NCBI GenBank assembly: GCA_021904315.1
Contig: CM038915.1
Coordinates: forward strand, 1,426,001 to 1,490,000
DNA length: 64,000 bases
Reading direction: 5' to 3'
From: Sphagnum magellanicum
Lineage: Eukaryota; Streptophyta; Sphagnopsida; Sphagnales; Sphagnaceae
The notes under the pieces are model-generated. The model had not been told where the DNA came from, made no database searches, and worked only from the letters and a program-made list of their open reading frames with translations. Position 1 is the stretch's first letter; the number at the start of each line of letters is the position of its first letter. The position numbers and the translations under genes are program-made. Below are positions 1 to 11,290 of this stretch, in pieces.

Positions 1-2485
1 TCTTAAAATGTATCAAAAATTTACAAAGAACCAAAAACAACTCACAATATTAGGGGGTCTATCCTTGTCATATTGGCTGAGGATGAGATTAAATTTATCA
101 AATCCAAAATTGCATGCGATTCGAATAGTGATAAACTAATTAACTTTTGTGGTGCAAAAGTGGATCATCATTATGTGAATAATTTCCTCCTTGTTGGAAT
201 TAGAAAAGTTGGTTACAACAAAATCTTGAATGTTTTTACAAATAAAATAACTGGCATTTTTGTTACAATCCTAATTGTCATTCCTTTACATGAAAAGTTG
301 TTGATATTGGTCCTTGTGGTATGTTATATATATAATTGTTTTGATGCGAATTGGGTTCAACAACAATGGGATGCTATTTATGTTTCATGAAGATCTTAAT
401 GTCAAACCATTGTGACCTATTGTTGAACATGTTTGTGATGGTGATAGTTGTCAATGTCAATTATTGTTAGCAATACAAACATGTACAGTTGAAAATAAAG
501 TGATTTGGATGGTTGATGTTTGCTAGATTGGATGAGGCATAGGATGCTTGGGGTCTTTGTGACCAAGATTATATTCACAATGGTAAAAAAATTATAAATC
601 CTTTGGATAGTCTAATGAGGTCTTTACAATTGGATGAATATACTTGTTTTTTCTAACATATTGGTTAGGTGTACATGTACAACAAATACACTTTTGACCA
701 TCATGGTTTGAAGTTAAAGGAAATACAAAGAATTGATGGATTTTTCAAAGGAAGGTCCAAAAGTGCTTTAACATGTTGCAAACTAGTGGAGATATTCATC
801 AGAAAGAACTTTGGGCATTAAATTGTATTTGAAAATATGTGCAAATTACATTGAGATATTTTTGTCATTGGGTGAAAGCACACTAGGGTGGCTAAGTTTC
901 GGTGGATTCAAATCCCTTTTCAAAGTCGTTTTCTAGTGTAGTTGAAAATTGGCTTAAAATATGAATATTTAAATTATATTGAAAGTAACATTTGTTTCAA
1001 TTTCCAATTTCAAGTCTTGATTTTATAAGACATAAAAAAATCATAAAATGAAGTTTTTAAGAATTGCAATTTTTAGGATTTTGAAAAGTCCATAATATCA
1101 TAAATTAAAATCACATTCAATTCATTCAATGGATCTTTAGTTTTTTAAACATAATTCATTTAATATCCCAAAGTTTCAAACACATAAAACTTTGTAAGAT
1201 AAAATATTATATCCTGCAAGGCGTGACAAAATTTGTCGTCAAGATTCAAAAGTCCATTACTCATTAAATATTTAGGATTTTGATTTGTTTTTTCATTTTA
1301 AAAATTCCAACTCTTTTAGCATTACATATGTGAGTCCCTTTTTTGATATTTCAATGAATGAAAATATTAACGTTTTATATTTAAGTTTCAAAGAGATGTA
1401 GGAAAAACTGCAAGTGTGACACCTAAAAAGGGACTACATAGTGTGCTTTCACCCCATTGACTTTGGATTTAAGGAGCAAAATCATTATGGTTCCAAAGTA
1501 TCATTTTTTCCCTCCTTTGGAGATTATGGTTGAAGCATGGAAACCATTTACCATTGGGAACCCTAGAACGATAAGTGTCACAAATGTTTTTGTGAGCCAT
1601 CAATGCTTTTTGGATATGCAAATATCTTGTCACTTTGATTTGATCAAATTGTTGTGAAGTATTTTTTTTCCAAGATTGGGAGAATGGTAGGAATGGAACG
1701 TGCATGTGACTTTTTTGAACTTGTGAATTGTGCAAATATCCTTAACCACATTGCTACAATTGATTATGGTGAAAATGGGTTTGAATTTGGACAAATTCAC
1801 AACAAAATGGAAATTGTGTGGGTTGACAAGTTGCATCCTTTGCAAGAAGGTGAATCTATTGCTAATCCAATTGATTATAGTCTAATAAGGTCAAATGAAG
1901 ATATACTTTTGGCATGAATAGGGGGGTTCAATGTTGCTCAAAAATATGTTGACAACAATGAACATGAAAGGGGCTTTTGGTGGCTCATGGTACGTGTTCA
2001 TGGTTTAATTAACCATGGGAGCTAAAAAGGTTGATCTTCAACATCTAGCTTATTTTTCACCTAGAAGAACCACAATAGGGGAAGATGGTGATAGTGAGGT
2101 GTTATGAGATCATGCTAATGAAGAACAAAAACCCTTTCTACCATTAGGTGTAACACACGATAAGGGTGACCTAGTTGATGATGGCTTATATAATGTGACC
2201 ATATAAAATTTGAGATGTGAAATATAATTTCTAACATGATGAAGTTGATGGATAATTTCTAATTGATACTAGGTCTAAGATTTTTATTTGCCCTATTGTG
2301 GCATACAAAGGGAATAAGATTTATAAGTCCACAGTGTAAACAAATTCAATGGAAATCTTTCCCCTTTTAAAGATAGATTGACACTTGTGTTGAAATCAAA
2401 ATATTTTGATAATTTAAAAGATTATTTGATTGCATCATGTAGCAATACATATTTGTTGGGCTTGGGTAGTGATTGCATCACAAAC
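1..2485. other. AT-rich gene-free region with decayed reading frames
   Basis: No gene is supported here. Short open stretches occur at 73-390 and 1457-1917 on the plus strand, but they are broken, low in similarity to anything I recognise, and have no splice or promoter context. They may be remains of an old transposon. The stretch is interrupted by the TIR-bounded element listed at 870-1454. I cannot name the family of the surrounding decayed DNA. Confidence 0.4.
870..1454. mobile_element. MITE-like element with 16-bp perfect TIRs
   Basis: GGGTGAAAGCACACTA at 870-885 is matched exactly by its inverse at 1439-1454. The bases just outside are CATT on both sides (866-869 and 1455-1458), which could be a short target-site duplication. 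The 585-bp interior is AT-rich and has no coding potential. Size, perfect termini and empty interior fit a non-autonomous DNA transposon. I cannot assign a superfamily: a 4-bp duplication is not diagnostic, and the internal CACTA string does not sit at the terminus. Confidence 0.55.
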
Positions 2486-2880
2486 TTTCAATATCATAAA
2501 TTTCAATAGAATTAGTGTGAAAATTGTAAAACAATATGTCCATGCAAAAATCATGGGCTTCAAATTTATATAAATGATGTGTCTTTTTTTATTTGTGATG
2601 TCTTCATGTGAAGTACATACGATTTACATTTTAACTAAATTTGTGTAATTGTTGTGATGTAAATTTGCATAAAACTATGCATTTTTTGTGTATTAAAGAT
2701 GAACAATCACATATGTCATTCAAAAACAATGTCTCATGTGTTTGAATATTTAAAATGTTGAATGCATGTAAATATATTTTATATTATCATAACATAGAAT
2801 TCATATGATTTCTGTAAAAACCTATGAAAAATGGATTTTGCATGGAATTTGTATGAACCTATGAAGTTTGATAAGTTTAT
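2486..2880 (+). repeat. Dispersed repeat A, copy 1
   Basis: This stretch matches, in inverted orientation, the sequence at 10985-11290. Shared landmarks in the same order are a CAATATC start, ATATGTC.ATGCAAAA, GATGTGAAGTA, ATTTACATTTTAA.TAAATTT, TTTGCATAAAA.TATG and TTTGTATGAACCTAT. Divergence is roughly 25 percent by eye with several indels, so the family is old. No coding potential is seen. Confidence 0.55.
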
Positions 2881-5035
2881 GATGTGTGGTATTTACTTTG
2901 TGTAGGACTCCATTAATAACCAAGTTGGCTTGAGGCAAAAGGGTCCTAAAAATTCAAAGGTAAGTAAACCCACCTTAGTTTGTAATCCCACAAATAATAG
3001 TACTTGATGGCTAAGGGGAGTCTATATAATTAGGAGGAGGGTTTGAACTAGATGTAGTCTCTCAAGGCAACCCATTGTTTTGATGAATAAGTTTAATGTT
3101 ATAGCTATGAAAGTAGGGGGGCTTTGTCATAATGGTGTTGTTAAACTTGTTTAGTATGTGAGAAGCTAACTTCAAATTCAAGTATGACACAACTAATACT
3201 AATTGGGTGGATATAGATTTAGTAATATTTACTATCATTATGAACCATGAAAAAAATTAAGACATTTATTGATTAGATTGCCTTGATGCAGCGTGTTTGG
3301 ATGAGTTTGTAACCAATAGGAGTTTATAAACTACCTTCTTGCTATGTTCTAGGACGTGAGTTGTCTCCCCCTATATATTTTGGTTTTTGGTGTGTAAGGG
3401 AAAAATGATTTTCTTTGTGTGTGGAATAGGTGCACTTAAGGTTTCATTTGTGTAAGGGTGATGGGATTTAGGAGTATTGTGGCCTTTAGGTTTCACAAAC
3501 AAGAAGACAAAGAAGCAAACTATGAACGGTTCTTTACATATGGTTTGGCCTCAATTGGATTTATTTTCATAGAATATAAATTTCACTAGTCAAATGAAAG
3601 CCAACATGAACCTAGAAATTAGAATTTGAGTTGTTTATTCAACTGTGAATCAATCAAGTTTAGTTGATAAAATTATGCATCCATCTTTTGCAATTTCTTT
3701 TTTTTGTCTCAAACTTTGTTTTGAAAGCTCATGCTGTATTGGGATGCACTTGTTTCAAACTTTTTCCAAATCTTAGTTTGTTTGCTCAATCTAATTAATG
3801 TCTTCTTGATTAAGTACTTTAAAAAAAAAAAAAGGAATTAAAATTTAGTAGAGATAATAGGAAGTTAACCGAATTATTACAACACTGAATCTTAGAAATG
3901 GCACTTTAGTAACAAAATGGCATTTCATTAGTGAATTGACAGAACAAAAATTACAACATGTATATATCACTCTTCACATTGAATGAAAGGTCACCAATTC
4001 CATTTACCCATGCAGTCTATCCGATACACCAACAGAAAGCACTCTATGTTGGATGTCATGAACACTGGTAGAGGTCCAAATAAGGGGTGAGGGTGCTCTA
4101 GACATGATTGTCATCTAGCACCAATCCATTAGGGGGTCAGTTGGTGTAAGCACGTGTAGTGTAAATGCAACATATGATAGCTGGGGTTTTTTGTTCCCTT
4201 AGAGATTATAGGCAAAGTCAAGTTTGAGGTTTCTAGCAAGATGGGCTGGTTTGATTCACAGCTAGGGTCATTTGAATTCCGTAGTTGGAATTGACTTGTC
4301 ATTGATCACCTATTTTCTACTTGCCTTTTTCCAGATTAAATAGGCTCTTTAGATTTAAATTAATCTCCAGCCCCTCACACATGAGGGCTTGAGAACCCGG
4401 GTAGAAGGATGTACTCGACTCAAGTATCATCATTTTTCTTTTCTCAAATGGAGCTAGTATCACCTAGTATGATCTCACTAGTTCTCAATTATGAGAATTG
4501 TCAGGTACCCACCTCTCTTCATGATACCCACCCAACACTAGTTTATATCTCTTGTAAATCTCTCCATTTTGTACTTCAATATTGAATGAAGTAAAAGTTT
4601 CCTTTTTTTCATTACCAGACCATGTTGCTTAACACTTCTAACATTCTGCAAATTTGCATAATATATGGCTTTTTCAACATGTCTCAATTTTGAACACTCA
4701 TGTCTAGAGCACTGATGATGGAGGTCAACAAATATTGATCCTACCTGAAAACCCACACAGTCTACACTGAATGTGAGCTGGGGCAATTTAACCTAATGTT
4801 TTTTGTCTTGAAAATGGATTCATTTTGGTGTCTGTAAAATGGGAGGCTTATCTATCACTGGGATTTTTTTCCAAGTCCAAATTTTACACTAACACATGAC
4901 CTAACCAACCAACCCATGATCTCGGTATTCAGAGAGCACAGTGACTGTTGTTGTTGATGAGGCAGCACAGCACCAGGGCAGAAGATAATTACTCAGGCAA
5001 AAATTGGCTACATGTTCACCAGCAATTTTTGGAGC
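2881..5035. other. Gene-free stretch, 3' flank of the coiled-coil gene
   Basis: Nothing with coding support is seen. Open frames such as 4538-4786 (minus) are short and unrecognised. A run of A lies near 3822-3834. The part next to 5036 should hold the 3' untranslated region of the minus-strand gene that ends there, but I see no clear AATAAA signal on that strand. Confidence 0.4.
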
Positions 5036-7026
5036 TCAATCTGTGAAGTGTCGGTTAATCAACTTGTACAATACAGTTGAAGCTTTATCAGACTTCCTGG
5101 ATGGTAAAACTCCCAATGCCACCAGCTGCTGGGCTCGGTCATTGAGCTCAGCAATGTTTCTCTTCCTGGTCTCTTCTGCCTCTGCCTTCTCCTGTTCAAT
5201 TTTCCAACTTTCCAAACATCAGATCATCTTGCCCCAGGCTTGTCAGTAAGCACCCTGAGGAATCATGGTGGAACCGTGCAATTTGTTTAGTTTATGATTT
5301 CTCCCTGCACCAGCTCCATGTCTGGTTACCATCCCCCTGGATCCTGCCTGAGAGACCAAAGCTGAGCAGAACCCAAGACACACTGTAGACCATTCCATAT
5401 TTAGAGGGTTCGCTGCTAGGTCGAGGCCTTGCCGCATGTGGTAACTAGTATTCCATCCCAGAACAAGCAAAATGGGGAATTCCTGTGCTGACCTTACAAC
5501 ATTTTGATATCTAGTGATAACTTCTATGAGCCACTCCAGGGCCACTCCTGAACAAGTTACCTGCTCAGCTCGTGTTTGAGAATCTGCAATTGTCCTCTCA
5601 GCCTCTTCATGTGCTTTGGCCTTGATTCGCAACTCATCTTCCAAGGCTTTAGACACTATTTTTTGTGCACGCACCTGCAGACAACATGACGGTCATCAGA
5701 AACTTGTCCCAAGACTTCTAGCACAAGAGGAGAATGGCACAATGGGTTGGGATGTATAGAGACTGATGATCCCTCACAAGTTAATCACCAAAACAATTAG
5801 GACACAGAGAGCTGCTTCCTGGAAAGAAGGGGACAAATAATTTCCCAACACATCCTGGCTATAGGAGCATACTAGCTTGTAAAGGGAGAAAGGTCAAACC
5901 ATATTCTCTTATGGTGTTGGCAGCTGCAAAATTGCCATGCAAGAGAAGGTTTCTCAGTGCATACCAAGCATTGCCAAACTTATACTGTTCTGAATTATAT
6001 TGACTGGATACAAAATGGAGGGATGTCTATAAAACCAGTAGAAGGAACAGACATCACTACAGATGCTGTAAATCATGTTAGGATTAGGAGGTCAAAAGTG
6101 AGTAAGTAGGACTTGGAGGCTACTGAAATGCAGCTCACTGGCTATGCAACCTGGTCTCTTAACATAGTTTGATGTCTGTGAAAGTGCATAAGAAGCGTGG
6201 AAATGGATCGGAGTTGTCCAGTTCACCTGTATGAGCTGCATGACTGAACACATCAATCGCGAGGGCTTCTGAAATGGTATACAGTTTTTGGTGGTGTCAT
6301 CTGTGCCATTTGAACAGAATTAACAATGAGGAGAAGATGAAAAGAAGAAGAAGAAGAAGAAGAAGACCTTTGCATTGTGAACAGCAAGCTCTGCCCTCTG
6401 CTCCTCTCTTTTGCGACGCTCCAAAGCTTTGGCCTCCACACGCATTCTCCGCTGCTCTGCCCTGGCCTGAGTCAGATTGTCATGTTAGGTCTTTCCTCAC
6501 TGTCCAGGATTCATGTACCTTCCTTCCAAATTTGGCAGAAAATTTGAGGAACCAAGAACCAGAAAGAAGGAAGGAAAAGAAAGAAAGAAACCGGTAAGGA
6601 ACCGTGACATACACAAAAGAGAAAAAAAATATTGAAATGGAGAACATTGGCAATGGGTATGTGCGCAATGGAGACGATGATGATCAGTTACTAGTACCCT
6701 ACCTGAAGCGTTTGAGCGTGAGCTTCAGTTTTACGAGTTTCTGCCTCCAGGTATGCTGCCGCCTCCGCCTCCACACGTCCGCGATGCGCAAGCGCAAACA
6801 CCTCTGCCTTCTGGTTTCCCAGCATCGACCCGTCCTTGGTAGACAAGGAAGAAGGAAGGGTAGTGGGCAACGCCGCCGCCAGGCGCACATGATCCATATC
6901 AAGCGGCCCCGCGGAAGACTCCACCACCTCAAGACCACTACTAGTAGCCATGTCAGGCGGAGCCCAGCTAGGCTGCTGCACTGGCGATGCGTTCACCGCC
7001 ATCATCCCTGCATCGCACGCTCCCAT
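5036..7026 (-). CDS. Charged coiled-coil protein of unknown function, four exons
   Basis: The model on the minus strand is exon 1 at 7026-6703, exon 2 at 6466-6368, exon 3 at 5674-5561 and exon 4 at 5191-5036, with a TGA stop. All junctions are GT..AG and phase 0, giving 230 residues. Residues 1-65 are low-charge and Ala/Pro/Ser-rich. From about residue 70 to 205 the protein is one long, Ala/Glu/Arg/Lys-rich helix, for example KALEDELRIKAKAHEEAER, consistent with a coiled coil or single alpha-helix. It ends in a short uncharged motif, AQQLVALGVLPSRKSDK, followed by YKLINRHF. Phase-0 joins that keep the same helical pattern across three introns make the model strong. The start at 7026 (MGACDAG) is chosen as the first ATG in frame; MMAVNA and MATSSG are later alternatives. 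I do not recognise the family and infer no function. No signal peptide or membrane segment is seen. Confidence 0.72.
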
Positions 7027-7062
7027 TTTCCAAATCTTGCGACAAAAAAACACTCCTGGGAT

Positions 7063-7480
7063 CGAAGCAAATACAAACGAAGAGAACCCAATTGGGTACC
7101 ACCGGCACCCAAGCTCCAGATTCTTCTGCTTCACAAGTCTTCAGAAGTTTTCAGATTCTTGCAAAAAACGTTGTTGTTGTGGTGTCTTCAGAAATGCTCC
7201 TACTCTTCGTCTGTCTTCAGAAATCTTCTTTTTCTTCTTCTTCTTTTGCTATCTTCAGAATCTTGTAAAAAAAATCCGGTGCAAGCAAATACAAAGAAGG
7301 AAACCCAATTACCACCGGCACCCAAGCGTCAGATTCTTCTTCTCTTCAGATTCTTGTAGAAAATCTGTCTTCTGTCTTCAGAATCTTGTAAGAAATTTTC
7401 TGATGGAAGCAAATACAAAGAAGAAAACCCAATTACCACCAGCACCCAAGCTTCAGATATTCTTGTATCTTTTTCTTCTT
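7063..7480. repeat. Three-copy leader repeat upstream of the coiled-coil gene
   Basis: A unit with GCAAATACAAA, GAA..AACCCAATT, CACC.GCACCCAAGC and TCAGATTCTTCT recurs at about 7063-7150, 7282-7345 and 7405-7475, with spacing of about 219 and 123 bases. The second and third copies are preceded by TTCAGAATCTTGTAA. The array lies just 5' of the minus-strand start at 7026, so it probably forms part of the leader or promoter. TTC-rich tracts lie between the copies. Confidence 0.7.
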
Positions 7481-7652
7481 GAAACAGAGAAAGATCGATA
7501 GACTTCTTGTCAAACAAAAAGTTACACATTGAACTGTTGTTCAAAATGATCCTTGAATGCGTTCTCTAATGATCTCTCTTCTTCAAAGCTCACGAATTTT
7601 TCTGTGACCAAGTTCTCTCAATCTTGATCTGGCACCAACTTAGTAGACAAGT

Positions 7653-7679
7653 ATCATCATCATCATCATCATCATCATC
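7653..7679. repeat. (ATC)n microsatellite
   Basis: Nine ATC repeats without interruption. They encode a poly-Asp stretch in a minus-strand open frame at 7590-7835 that opens with a non-ATG codon. That frame has a protein-like segment (WALNVLARDVPVGSGAVL) but no recognised family, so I do not call a gene. Confidence 0.9.
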
Positions 7680-7836
7680 CCCATGCACATTTTTTGCAAA
7701 TAACACAAGTCCAGTTCCTTTGAACTCTTTGTTCTGCTGCGGATCCTGCAAGCAAAGCACGGCCCCTGATCCCACTGGTACATCTCTTGCAAGAACATTC
7801 AGAGCCCAAATTTTTGATGTTTGTTGGCAACTCAAT

Positions 7837-7842
<6 letters not shown>

Positions 7843-7881
<39 letters not shown>
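7843..7881. repeat. (GA)n microsatellite
   Basis: About 19 GA dinucleotide repeats in a row. Confidence 0.95.
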
Positions 7882-7883
<2 letters not shown>

Positions 7884-8020
7884 TTGTTTTGTTGTTGTTG
7901 TTATGGACGTTTGGGGAAAATTTAGCTGTTTCTTGCCTTCTTTGAATTATGTGATCATGGCAAATTATTATGTACACTACTACCACCTAAATCTCTTCTG
8001 GTTTTTTTTCTTTCTACTAA

Positions 8021-8340
8021 ACTAGTGTAGCCTGTGCCCTTGGCCCAAGTGTGAACACATTCTTTATTTTTCTAACTTCAGCAATGTGAACACATACATT
8101 GAGGGCTCGACTGATTTTTACTTCCAAACCCAATTTTTGCAAATTTGTTTGAATTTTCAGCAAAAAAAAAATCCACTCCAAAATCAATATCTTTCACACC
8201 TTAAGCTCTGAAAATTATGAAATAAACTCTACTAAATCTGACTCGCCGAGGGCTTTTCAACAATGCCAAGAATGCCTTCAAATTCCAATGCAGTTTTCAG
8301 TTTCAATTTTATTTTTATTGAGAAAACCGTTCATAATCAA
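8021..8340 (+). repeat. Dispersed repeat B, copy 1
   Basis: It begins ACTAGTGT.GCCTGTGCC, continues TTGGCCCAAGTGT, and goes on through AAATCAATATCT and ATTTTCA.TGA.GAAA. The same order of landmarks occurs at 32772-33050 in the same orientation. Divergence is about 25-30 percent by eye. The sharp shared left edge at ACTAGTGT suggests a real element boundary. Confidence 0.6.
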
Positions 8341-8980
8341 GGAACCATCGGTTCTGGTTTTTAAAGAAAAAATCAGAATCAGAGAACCGTGGGTTCCTGT
8401 CATTTCAGAAACATAAAGAAATAGAGAGTTTTCAGGAAAGAACCGTGTGGTAAAAAAGGTAGGTTTTTGAAATCTGCAAATTCTTTTAGAACCATGGTTA
8501 TATAACAAAATCAATTTTTTGAAAATTCAATTTGATAATAACTGTGATTAGCATAATTGGTTTGGGTAATGGTGACGTGTAAAAACTTGATTTGACACAA
8601 TCTTTGTTTTTTGAAAAACAATTATCAAAAAAAAAATTCTAAATTTGCAAAAATTTGCAATGAGTACCTCCAACATGAAAGGGTACTTAAGATTTTTCTA
8701 TTTTCATATTTTGAATATGGTCAAATTTAGCTAAATATTCTTATGGATAATGTTCACTTGAGGAACATCACAAAATTGAAAAATGAAACACTGTCTTGGC
8801 AGCTTCGACACTGATTATATTATTTTAAGAAATGTTGGAATTTACAAGCAAAAAAATTCAAGATTTATTTTGGAAGGAAAAAACAATGACTTTTCAAGAA
8901 TATTCTATTTGTTGAAATGGGAATCTTAAAATCAATTAATTATTGGACAGGCATCTGTTGAAGTTGCCAAGGTACTAAGG
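8341..8980. other. AT-rich spacer
   Basis: No gene, RNA or clear repeat boundary is seen between dispersed repeat B and the foldback element. Several short A runs are present. Confidence 0.4.
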
Positions 8981-9577
8981 CAATCAGTTTGATGTCCTAT
9001 TCAGGTACCAAACAAATTAGGGTTTTTCCCTTAGGGCGCTGGGATGTGTGGTCTTGTTTGTGTTGGTTCCAATTTTCGTACTGCCAGTTCCACTTCTGAT
9101 GTGAAGAATCAACAGTCAGGAGCACTGCAGTGATGTCAATCAATGGTGGAGAACACCGGTTACACTTTGTAACAAGCCTTGGTAGAGTGTTTGCAACCTA
9201 ATGGAACAACACTCGACATATTGAACTCAACATGTTCCTGAGTGGAATGGTCTCTACAAGACCTGTTCCGTAGTACCTATGAACAAATAAATCAAGCTCC
9301 ATATGGTAAGTTGTCATTTAATCAGGTGGGAGCAGATTTTACCAGGGTCCCATTCCAAATTGTAATCACTTTTGCCCCCACCAATGATGACGATTCACAT
9401 CATTACCTAGAGTGCTATACTCAACATTTGATTCACACAATCCGAAGTGTGAACTCGGAGAACCAAAAGTGGAACCAGCAGATGACCTAACCCTTTTGAA
9501 CCTTGTTTAGGGTTTTAGGGTTTTACCTAGGGACAAGGTTCAAAAGGTACCCAAATAGGACACCCAAACTGATTATG
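8981..9577. mobile_element. Foldback or MULE-like element with long imperfect TIRs
   Basis: The left arm reads CAATCAGTTTG, GTCCTATT, GGTACC, TTAGGGTTTT, then GGTTCCA and a GATGTGAAGAATCAA block near 9115. Read inverted from the right end, the same order appears: AATCAGTTTGG, GTCCTATT, GGTACC, TAGGG, AAACCCTA, GGTTCCA, then a TTGTGTGAATCAAA block near 9430. The arms are therefore about 130-150 bp long. The right arm carries its own hairpin (CCTTTTGAACCTTG with its inverse, 9492-9547). Flanks GTACTAAGG and GTACTCTGG could be a decayed 9-bp target duplication. Long TIRs and a 9-bp duplication are typical of Mutator-like elements, but no transposase is seen. Confidence 0.5.
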
Positions 9578-10984
9578 TGTACTCTGGCCTTAAAATTGAA
9601 GCCTTCATAGGGGCTTTGCCCTTCTAACTCATGGTAAAAGAAAACTCAAACCTTTTAGGTGTGTCTGAGGTCAAAGGATCATTGAACATGTGGGAATCAA
9701 GGTATGTTATTCAATGATCTGAGTCATATCCTCAAGTTTGTAAATGTGCTTTGTTGTAAATTTGAATAATTTCGTATGTCATTTATATAAATCTTCCATA
9801 TGTATGTGCCATATACATTTTGTATGGTTGTCAAAAAGTGACATTCATTTGGTGATGCTTGATTCAAGTTTGGAGAAACTCAAGGAGCATTGAAAATTCA
9901 TGTGTGCATTTATATTTGTATTCTATTGATTGTGTGCAATAAAGTGTGAGGAAATTTCATATTGTATAATTGTATTGTTATGTGTCATGTAATGAAGCTA
10001 ATGCAAAAATTGGTGAAGGGCAATAATAGTTGATGACCTTCACCTTTGAAGAAGGGCAATGTTGAATCTAAACTTTTAAAATGGAGAGCAGATTTTGAAG
10101 GTAGCCTTCATGTCAAAGGACAAACGTGGCCCGTCAATTTGAAGGCCTTAATCTATGGACTGTGTCAAGGTTGGTATGATGAAACACGGTCATGTCATGT
10201 GGTAATGGGTTGGACCAAGGCCTATTCCAAATTGTATCTGGTGTTCCCCATTGTTGATTCGCATCACTAGAGTGCTTGTGACTCACATCACACAAAAGTG
10301 GAACCGGTTTTTTTCTTTTAGGATTTAAGAAAAGAAGCCAAGCTGGCTCACAAGAATGTAAGAGCACGAAAAAAAATGCACCCTTTATTTTTCAAAATTA
10401 AAATAAAAAATGATGACATATGTTAAATGTTTTAAAAAATGAAATGAATCCTTAGCTTAATTAATGGCAAAGTAAGTTGGAATATGAAGTAGCAAAGAAA
10501 GTACCTAATTAAGTGACCTAGAGGAATGATAAAAGGATAAATGAGATGATGACAGAATAATTATTGCAACCACAAGCCTTTTGACCCCAACAATAAAATG
10601 ATTGGTATGATTTTTATCTTAAGCAGTAGAATTTTGGCAAAAGGAGTTTGTTTGCAAACTAAGTTTTTTTTGTGGTGATGTTTATTACATTTTTTTGTTG
10701 GGTGGGTGTTATGTAATTGTTTACAGGTTGGAAAGTTAGAGAACAAGGAAAAAGGAGTTGGTGTTTTCTAAAGGGAAGGATCCAGAAAACAAACTCTTGA
10801 GCACCTCTTTTATTTTCTTTTTTCTTTTTTCTTCTCTCTCCCTTTTTTTTATGCCTTTCTTTTTTGTAATAACAATTTTGAACATGATCAATTATAATAT
10901 TCAAGTTATTTTTGAAAATCAAGGAACAATAAACATGTGAAGGTCACTGATGTTATTAATAGTATGTTGTCACATTCGGGGTTG
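9578..10984. other. Gene-free stretch with a fragment of the foldback element
   Basis: At 10224-10306 the sequence TTCCAAATTGTA, GATTCGCATCA, TAGAGTGC and CA.AAAAGTGGAACC repeats the order found in the right part of the element at 8981-9577 (about 9350-9475). A second degraded copy therefore lies here in the same orientation. Otherwise the stretch holds AT-rich DNA and pyrimidine runs around 10800-10860, with no supported gene. Confidence 0.45.
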
Positions 10985-11290
10985 GATTACAAATTTCCTA
11001 GGTTTTATAGGTTCATACAAATTTTGTATGAAATTCGATATTCATAGGTTTGTATAAAAATCACATAATTTTATGCAAAGTCATATCATGATAATTGCAA
11101 AAATTTAATTAAAATGTAAATCATACATACTTCACATCAAAACATCATAAAAATAAAATAAAATAATTTATATAAAAAATATGTAAATACATTTTTGTGC
11201 CATTTTTATATTTTGAAGTCCATGGATTTTGCATAGACATATTATTTTATGATTTTCACATAAATTTTATTGAAATTTTGTGATATTTTA
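10985..11290 (-). repeat. Dispersed repeat A, copy 2 (inverted)
   Basis: Inverted relative of 2486-2880; see that entry for the shared landmarks. Together the two copies flank the interval that holds the coiled-coil gene, in opposite orientation. Confidence 0.55.

Noticed and set aside
7590-7835. Minus-strand frame with a poly-Asp tract and a protein-like segment
   Set aside because: It opens with a non-ATG codon, the Asp run is just the ATC microsatellite, and no family, splice or promoter support is seen.
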